This document shows positions 22,868 to 27,571 of a DNA stretch of 27,571 nt, one piece after another. A program made the translations under genes and the position numbers. Origin of the DNA: CAYRIY01 sp964424335 (GTDB lineage Bacteria; Bacillota; Limnochordia; DTU080; RSA5); NCBI GenBank assembly GCA_964424335.1, contig CAYRIY010000041.1:1-27571 (forward strand), in the 5' to 3' direction. Below the pieces are notes generated by a model, which saw only the letters and a program-made list of their open reading frames with translations, had not been told where the DNA came from and ran no database searches. Numbering within the stretch: the stretch's first letter is position 1; each line of letters opens with the position of its first letter.

Positions 22868-23617
22868 TCACGTCCGATCGATGACGACGAGCGCCCCGTC
22901 GGGGACGTTCTCGTAAAACCACTCAGCGTCCTCAAAACTTAGGCGAACGCAACCGTGGGAAGCGGGACACCCGAGTTTCTCAGCTTCTTCCTGAATCACC
23001 TTTCCTTCAATGTCCACCGGGATGGAATGGAACAAGTAATTCCCAAAAATCCTCACCCAGTAGTACGCGCCTTCTCCGTATTTTTGAGAGAAGAAGTGGT
23101 ACCCGCGGTTTTGAATCCTAAAGGTGCCCTCCGGTGTCTCGTCGCCTGGGCGCCCACCGGAAGCGGTCATCCTTCGCACTTGTTGATCCCCGTGGTAGAC
23201 GAAGACCTCATGCGGGATCCGATCGAGCTTGACGTACACCCACAGGGCGTCCGCAAGGGGCATGACGGAATACGCAAAAACGTCGGAAATACGCTCGTCG
23301 CCCTGGCTTGCGCTCACCAGAAATTCATACGTGGATCCCGGACGCATCGGTTCTACAGGTCTGAAGGCGACTGAGTCCCCGTCAATGGAGATGACTCCTT
23401 CAATCTCGGGCCGGGTGGTCACCGTTGCCTCCACGACCCGGATCGGAAATCGAAAAGTAACCGTGTGCATCGGCGACAGGAGCGTGCCGACTCTCGGAGT
23501 TGGCAAAATCGCGCCGGAGCGCTCCGCGCCAAACGTCGCGATCGCCCAGACCATACCGGCGGCCGCCGGAAAAATGACGAGCAGCAACCAGCGCGGCACT
23601 CTCCATGTAAAAAACAT
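22868..23617 (-). CDS. L,D-transpeptidase (YkuD family) with Ig-like domain
   Basis: A 249-residue envelope enzyme. An N-terminal signal anchor (about 9-29) and an Ig-like beta domain (about 45-118, VEATVTTRPEIEGVISIDGD to STYEFLVSAS) precede the YkuD catalytic domain (about 125-248). The active site has His197 (LFHSIP) and SHGCVRL with nucleophile Cys223. YkuD enzymes form 3-3 cross-links in peptidoglycan or attach proteins to it. The frame opens at a TTG (23641), but the ATG at 23617 with GGGGTGG 8 nt upstream is preferred. First gene of a four-gene minus-strand operon with the binding protein and two permeases, an unusual pairing. Confidence 0.9.
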   Translation of the reverse strand: MFFTWRVPRWLLLVIFPAAAGMVWAIATFGAERSGAILPTPRVGTLLSPMHTVTFRFPIRVVEATVTTRPEIEGVISIDGDSVAFRPVEPMRPGSTYEFLVSASQGDERISDVFAYSVMPLADALWVYVKLDRIPHEVFVYHGDQQVRRMTASGGRPGDETPEGTFRIQNRGYHFFSQKYGEGAYYWVRIFGNYLFHSIPVDIEGKVIQEEAEKLGCPASHGCVRLSFEDAEWFYENVPDGALVVIDRT

Positions 23618-23673
23618 GTTGGCAACCACCCCAATTTTCAAAAAACAAATGGTGTTACAGCACGCAAGCTATG

Positions 23674-23701
23674 TTCGAGCGCAGCCGGTCTGAGATAAAA
23701 T
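23674..23701 (+). promoter_or_regulatory. Weak candidate promoter upstream of dprA
   Basis: TAAAAT (23696-23701) is a good -10, but the -35 TTCGAG (23674-23679, 16-bp spacer) is poor. It lies in the 223-nt gap between the divergent L,D-transpeptidase and dprA genes and would give a leader of about 130 nt. No convincing minus-strand promoter was found in the gap. Confidence 0.3.
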
Positions 23702-23840
23702 GGCGCGGACGAACGGAATATCGATAAAGATCTATACGCGGCGCGAAAGGTGGGCATGCCACGACGGACCGCCGGTCGCTGGCGAAAGCAGCCTGCCCGC
23801 GGTGTAGATTGGAGCATAAATAGGGAGGCCGGGGTCAACG

Positions 23841-24950
23841 ATGGAACGTGAGCGCCTAGAGTTGATCGCGCACAACCTGCACAAACAGATCGGCCCGCGC
23901 AAGGCAGCCGCGATGTTGTACCGTTTGTACGGCCAAAGGAGAGATCGGTTGTTTGGGCGAGCGACCGGGATCGAAGTCGATTCGGCGCCTGAATTGCCCA
24001 AGATGAATGGCGGTTTGCTCGACCCCGAAAAAAGACGGGAGGCGGAAGCCGAACTACATCGGGCGAGCACGCACGGAGCATCGATCGTCACATGGCTGGA
24101 CAGCGATTACCCCAAATTCCTGCGCAGGGCGCTGCATCCGCCGCCCGTCTTGTACGTCAAAGGCGAGATCACGCCTCAAGACGAGATCGCGGTTGGAATC
24201 GTCGGTTCGAGACGACCGACCCGTGACTATATCGAGTTTGCCTATGAGTTATCCTATCAGGTAGCGGCGAAGGGCGTTACGGTCGTAAGCGGTCTTGCAA
24301 GAGGGATCGACCGGGCGGCGCATGAAGGAGCGCTCGCGGGCGGCGGTCGCACCATTGCCGTACTAGGAAGCGGCATCGACGTGATCTACCCGACCGAGCA
24401 CGCCGCACTGGCCGAAAGCATTGCGTCGCGCGGGGCGCTCGCCTCGTTTTTTCCGATGGGCACGCCGCCTCTTCCTCACCATTTCCCGGCCCGAAACTGG
24501 GTGATCGCATCGCTTTGTTGTGGCATCGTCGTGGTCCAAGGCAGCCGAAGGAGCGGCGCAATGATTACGGCAAACTTCGCCGGGGCGCTCGGCAGGGAAG
24601 TGATGGCCGTCCCCGGTCACGTAGAGCACGCGCTGTCGCAAGGTCCGCACGATTTGCTTCGGGACGGCGCTGTACTGGTGACGAGCGCAGCGGACGTGCT
24701 CGATTGTATCGACTCGGCATTGCAATTTGCCGGTTTAAAGCGCTCGAGGCCAAAGTCGGGTCGTGGTTCGTCGCTCGAGGAGCGGATCGTCGAACGGTTG
24801 GCCGCGGGCCCGGCCGACGTCGGAGACCTCGCTCAAGTTCTTGGCGCAGATCTCAGCAGCGTCCTGGGCGCATTGACGCGATTGGAAGTATCCGGACGGG
24901 TTTCATCGCTTTCACAGTCGACGTACCGGTTGCGTCACGATTCGCCGTAA
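23841..24950 (+). CDS. dprA: DNA-processing protein DprA
   Basis: A 369-residue DprA (Smf), which binds incoming single-stranded DNA and loads RecA during natural transformation. The N-terminal helix-hairpin-helix-like part spans about 1-80. A Rossmann-like domain follows with VGSRRPTRDY (121-130), VSGLARGIDRAAHEGAL (149-165), VLGSGIDVIYP (174-184) and a SGAMITANFA segment (238-247). A C-terminal winged helix lies at about 310-365. The usual RNR near the ssDNA pocket reads RNW (218-220), and the usual VVEA reads VVQG. The ATG at 23841 has AGGGAGG at 23822-23828. Followed by topA, as in Bacillus. Confidence 0.95.
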   Translation: MERERLELIAHNLHKQIGPRKAAAMLYRLYGQRRDRLFGRATGIEVDSAPELPKMNGGLLDPEKRREAEAELHRASTHGASIVTWLDSDYPKFLRRALHPPPVLYVKGEITPQDEIAVGIVGSRRPTRDYIEFAYELSYQVAAKGVTVVSGLARGIDRAAHEGALAGGGRTIAVLGSGIDVIYPTEHAALAESIASRGALASFFPMGTPPLPHHFPARNWVIASLCCGIVVVQGSRRSGAMITANFAGALGREVMAVPGHVEHALSQGPHDLLRDGAVLVTSAADVLDCIDSALQFAGLKRSRPKSGRGSSLEERIVERLAAGPADVGDLAQVLGADLSSVLGALTRLEVSGRVSSLSQSTYRLRHDSP

Positions 24951-24987
24951 CCCCCATTGCACGCACGATCGCGTCCAAGATGCTTCC

Positions 24988-25017
24988 TTGCGACGGGCTC
25001 CGCAAATGTGATACTAT
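24988..25017 (+). promoter_or_regulatory. Sigma-A-type promoter for topA
   Basis: TTGCGA (24988-24993), an 18-bp spacer and TACTAT (25012-25017) preceded by TGA form an extended -10 promoter of the same type as that of rplS. It starts 38 nt after the dprA stop and leaves a leader of about 170 nt before the topA GTG. Supercoiling-responsive promoters are common for topA, but the sequence does not show this. Confidence 0.55.
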
Positions 25018-25061
25018 GTTGCAAACCGCGGTATGGATAAGGTAGCCTTCGCCTGTATTGG

Positions 25062-25092
25062 GGCGCAAGATCCCTCGGCGCCTTGCTAGGGA
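25062..25092 (+). promoter_or_regulatory. Possible pseudoknot in the topA leader
   Basis: GGCGC (25062-25066) pairs with GCGCC (25078-25082). TCCCT in its loop (25071-25075) can pair with AGGGA downstream (25088-25092). The order of arms is that of an H-type pseudoknot. Stems are only 5 bp and there is no comparative support. Confidence 0.25.
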
Positions 25093-25194
25093 GCCCGATT
25101 GGGAAACGTGGTGCGCTCCCGGATCAAAGGCCCCGAAGACGAAGCGCAACTTCCCGTCATTGGAGCGGAAGAGATTCCGTTCGGAGGTGGCAGT

Positions 25195-27438
25195 GTGGCA
25201 AAAAACCTAGTCATCGTAGAGTCGCCCGCCAAAGCCAAGACCATCACCAAGTTTCTCGGGCGGGGATACACGGTGAAGGCCTCGATGGGTCACGTCCGCG
25301 ACTTGCCCAAAAGTCAATTCGGTGTCGACGTTGAGGATGGATTTAAGCCAAAGTATATTACGGTGCGTGGCCAAGGAAAGACATTGCAAGAGTTGCGCAA
25401 GGCTGCGGCCAAAGCAGATCGCGTCTATTTGGCAACGGACCCTGACCGCGAGGGTGAGGCCATCTCGTGGCATTTGTCCGAAGCGCTCAACCTCGAAAGC
25501 GACCGGGCAAAGCGCGTGGAGTTCCACGAGATTACCAAGAAAGCCGTTGAGAACGCGATTAAAAATCCCCGACCGATCAATCACAACTTAGTGGACGCGC
25601 AGCAAACCCGCCGCATCCTTGACCGTCTCGTAGGGTACCGGCTTAGCCCGCTCCTTTGGAATAAGGTGAAGCGTGGGCTGAGCGCGGGGCGCGTTCAGTC
25701 GGTCGCGCTACGCCTCATCTGCGATCGGGAGCAAGAGATCAACGAATTCGAACCCGTGGAGTACTGGTCGATCACCGCTCGACTTGCGCCCAGCGACGGA
25801 CCAAGCGCCGGCGAGGAGTTTGAGGCGAAACTTCACCGCATCGACGGAAAGAAGGTCGAGATCGGTTCGAGCGATGAGGCAAAAGCCGTCCTCGAAAAAG
25901 TGTCGAGCGCAAACTTCCAAGTGTCCGACGTCACGCGCAAAGAGCGCAGGCGCAACCCGGCCCCTCCGTTTACCACGAGCACCTTGCAGCAAGAGGCTTC
26001 ACGCAGACTCGGATTTACGGCGAAAAAGACGATGAGCCTCGCGCAACAGCTCTACGAGGGCCTCGAAGTAAAGGGAGAGGGCACGGTAGGTCTCATCACC
26101 TATTTGCGAACGGACGCTACGCGTGTCTCGGAAGAGGCCCAATCTGAAGCACGAGCCTATATCGAAGAAAAGTACGGCAAGCGATACCGGCCGGAAAAAC
26201 CGCACCAATACAAGTCGAGGTCGGGCGCGCAAGCAGCGCACGAAGCGATACGCCCTACGTCGATCGCCCGAACGCCCGACATGCTCAAAGACTCGCTCAA
26301 GCGAGATCAACTTCGACTTTACCGGTTGATCTGGGAGCGCTTCTTGGCAAGCCAAATGTCGTCGGCAATTCTCGATACGCTGACTGTGGACGTCGAGGCG
26401 GGCCCTGCGGTCTTTCGGGCAACGGGATCCCACGTGAAGTTCCCCGGTTTCATGACCGTCTATCTCGAAAAGAAGGATGACGAGGGTCAAGAAGCGGAAA
26501 GCGCGCACCTGCCCGAGCTCGTCCAAGGGCAAGCGATCAAGTGCCTATCCCTAGATCCCAGGCAACACTTCACGCAGCCGCCGCCTCGGTTTACCGAAGC
26601 GATGCTCGTCAAGACCTTGGAGGAGCTTGGCATCGGACGACCGAGCACGTACGTGTCGATCATCGACACGATCCAGCGCCGAGGCTATGTGGCCTTGGAG
26701 GAGAAGCGCTTTGTTCCGACCGAGCTTGGCGACATCATCGTCGACCTCCTAAAAGAGCATTTTCCCGACATCGTCAACGTAGAATTTACCGCCAATCTCG
26801 AGGATCAATTGGACCGCATCGAAGACGGCGAACTCGAGTGGCGAGGCGTCCTCGACCGATTTTACCAGCCGTTTGAGCAGGCGCTCGCAAATGCCAAGGA
26901 CGAGATCGAAGAAGTCGAGATTCAAGACGAAGTGACCGACGAAATATGCGAGTCCTGTGGCCGCAACATGGTGATCAAGTGGGGGCGGTACGGCAAGTTT
27001 TTGGCGTGTCCGGGATTTCCCGAGTGCCGGAACACCCGCCCGCTTCTCGAAGAGATCGGCGTCGACTGTCCGCTATGCAACAGCCCCATTGTTGAGCGAC
27101 GCTCTCGTCGCGGCCGGGTGTTTTACGGCTGCAGCGCCTATCCGGAGTGCGAGTTTACGAGTTGGAAGCGTCCGATCGCCCGCAAGTGCCCAAGGTGCGG
27201 AGGGCTCATGACCGAGATCGTGCGCAAAACTCGAAACAACCGCCACGAGTGCATGAACAAGGAATGCGGCTACAGTGAGGACGCTCCTGATGGCGCGAAC
27301 TTGGAGGACGGCGAGTTAACGGATGAGCGCCCTGCCGCCAATGGCGCCGTCTCGGGCCCAAATGAAAACGGCGCGGCGCGCCTTGGGCCAAACGCAAAGG
27401 CGCAAGCAAAAGCCAAAGGCCCTACTCGGATTTCTTAA
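25195..27438 (+). CDS. topA: DNA topoisomerase I (type IA)
   Basis: A 747-residue topoisomerase I that relaxes negative supercoils by single-strand passage. The TOPRIM domain has VIVESPAKAKT with Glu9 and the metal-binding DPDREGE with Asp82, Asp84 and Glu86. The active-site Tyr303 is in GLITYLRTD. Three C-terminal zinc ribbons begin at Cys585 (CESC), Cys625 (CPLC) and Cys665 (CPRC). A final tail of about 60 residues is rich in Asn, Ala, Gly and Lys. The frame is open to 25099, but the GTG at 25195 (giving MAKNLVIVESP) has GGAGGTG at 25183-25189 and matches the family start. Confidence 0.98.
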   Translation: MAKNLVIVESPAKAKTITKFLGRGYTVKASMGHVRDLPKSQFGVDVEDGFKPKYITVRGQGKTLQELRKAAAKADRVYLATDPDREGEAISWHLSEALNLESDRAKRVEFHEITKKAVENAIKNPRPINHNLVDAQQTRRILDRLVGYRLSPLLWNKVKRGLSAGRVQSVALRLICDREQEINEFEPVEYWSITARLAPSDGPSAGEEFEAKLHRIDGKKVEIGSSDEAKAVLEKVSSANFQVSDVTRKERRRNPAPPFTTSTLQQEASRRLGFTAKKTMSLAQQLYEGLEVKGEGTVGLITYLRTDATRVSEEAQSEARAYIEEKYGKRYRPEKPHQYKSRSGAQAAHEAIRPTSIARTPDMLKDSLKRDQLRLYRLIWERFLASQMSSAILDTLTVDVEAGPAVFRATGSHVKFPGFMTVYLEKKDDEGQEAESAHLPELVQGQAIKCLSLDPRQHFTQPPPRFTEAMLVKTLEELGIGRPSTYVSIIDTIQRRGYVALEEKRFVPTELGDIIVDLLKEHFPDIVNVEFTANLEDQLDRIEDGELEWRGVLDRFYQPFEQALANAKDEIEEVEIQDEVTDEICESCGRNMVIKWGRYGKFLACPGFPECRNTRPLLEEIGVDCPLCNSPIVERRSRRGRVFYGCSAYPECEFTSWKRPIARKCPRCGGLMTEIVRKTRNNRHECMNKECGYSEDAPDGANLEDGELTDERPAANGAVSGPNENGAARLGPNAKAQAKAKGPTRIS

Positions 27439-27450
27439 GGAGTCACCCAC

Positions 27451-27480
27451 TTGGCCGCCCGACCTCGTCGGCCCGGCCAA
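27451..27480 (+). repeat. Long hairpin just after topA
   Basis: TTGGCCG (27451-27457) pairs with CGGCCAA (27474-27480). Inside, CCGAC (27459-27463) pairs with GTCGG (27467-27471) over a 3-nt loop. The structure is very GC-rich and lacks a T-run. It may be an RNA processing or pausing site between topA and the next gene. Confidence 0.45.
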
Positions 27481-27495
27481 GCCACGAGGGGATGA
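27451..27495 (+). CDS. Possible 14-residue ORF after topA
   Basis: TTG at 27451 follows AAGGAG (27437-27442), which overlaps the topA stop, with 8-nt spacing. The frame runs 14 codons to TGA (27493-27495). The product is Arg/Pro-rich. The whole ORF is occupied by the hairpin at 27451-27480. It might be a leader peptide or nothing; the ribosome binding site is the only support. Confidence 0.2.
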   Translation: MAARPRRPGQATRG

Positions 27496-27500
27496 AAATC

Positions 27501-27527
27501 CTAGCAGGCCAGCATCGCTGGCCCTAG
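27501..27527 (+). repeat. Second hairpin after topA
   Basis: GGCCAGC (27507-27513) and GCTGGCC (27517-27523) form a perfect 7-bp stem with a 3-nt loop. It is framed by CTAG on both sides (27501-27504 and 27524-27527), which can extend the stem past a 2-nt bulge. No T-run follows. Confidence 0.45.
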
Positions 27528-27562
27528 TGGGCGGCAAGTGAGGACGGCAGCCAATCGGTTAT

Positions 27563-27571
27563 TCAGAGGAG
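27563..27571 (+). promoter_or_regulatory. Ribosome binding site of a gene starting beyond the window
   Basis: The last bases contain AGAGGAG, a good ribosome binding site, with no start codon left in the window. In Bacilli the gene after topA is usually trmFO; identity cannot be shown here. A GTG at 27538 is an alternative partial start but has weaker support. Confidence 0.35.

Noticed and set aside
27538..27571. GTG at 27538 as start of a partial gene
   Set aside because: Eleven codons are too few to identify. The AGAGGAG at the window edge better suits a start just outside.
1..27571. CRISPR arrays, tRNA/rRNA genes, insertion sequences
   Set aside because: No regularly spaced repeats, tRNA-like cloverleaf with a conserved T-loop, rRNA blocks or transposase frames were seen.

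Overview
The window is a high-GC bacterial chromosome segment whose backbone is a Bacillota (Firmicutes) housekeeping neighbourhood: sigH-like sigma factor, smc, ftsY, ylxM, ffh, rpsP, khpA, rimM, trmD, rplS, lepB, rbgA, rnhB, yraN, comM-like, and later dprA and topA. Strong AGGAGG-type ribosome binding sites, the YlxM, RbgA and KhpA families and this gene order point to a Bacilli-related lineage. About half of the genes start with GTG or TTG. A deep-branching, high-GC group related to Alicyclobacillus or Kyrpidia would fit, but the genus cannot be fixed from the sequence alone.

Layout. 69-5409: sigma factor, smc and ftsY. 5436-7283: a sigma-A-type promoter followed by ylxM and ffh (signal recognition particle). 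7339-9203: rpsP-khpA-rimM-trmD. 9223-13963: a second promoter, then rplS-lepB-rbgA-rnhB-yraN and the comM-like ATPase gene. 13964-14381 is a 418-nt gene-poor leader with palindromes, terminator-like hairpins and a Rex/CRP-like operator. 14382-17802 is a respiratory operon: cytochrome b, subunit IV, Rieske protein, a 34-residue single-helix protein and a membrane-anchored dihaem cytochrome c. It closes with a strong intrinsic terminator at 17835-17868. 17906-19531 holds an unknown membrane protein, a DUF2203 protein and a PduO-type cobalamin adenosyltransferase. 19528-23617, on the minus strand, is a compact four-gene operon: L,D-transpeptidase, family-5 solute-binding protein and two DppB/DppC-type permeases, with no ATPase gene. 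23841-27438 returns to the backbone with dprA and topA. The window ends at an apparent ribosome binding site for the next gene.

How it fits together. ftsY, ffh, lepB and ylxM serve protein targeting and export. rpsP, rimM, trmD, rplS, rbgA and khpA serve ribosome assembly and tRNA modification. smc, rnhB, dprA and topA serve chromosome maintenance and DNA processing. The roughly 9.9 kb between comM and dprA, genes that are often close neighbours, carries respiration, cobalamin and cell-wall/peptide-uptake genes and is the most lineage-specific part.

The most interesting items are: (i) the 34-residue membrane protein with an excellent ribosome binding site between the Rieske and cytochrome c genes, a candidate small subunit of the quinol:cytochrome c reductase; (ii) the reductase's composition, with a cysteine-free cytochrome b that cannot carry a covalent haem c_i, and a separate dihaem cytochrome c; (iii) the structured leader with a Rex/CRP-like site; and (iv) the L,D-transpeptidase gene in one operon with an ATPase-less peptide transporter. 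No RNA genes, insertion sequences or CRISPR arrays were seen.
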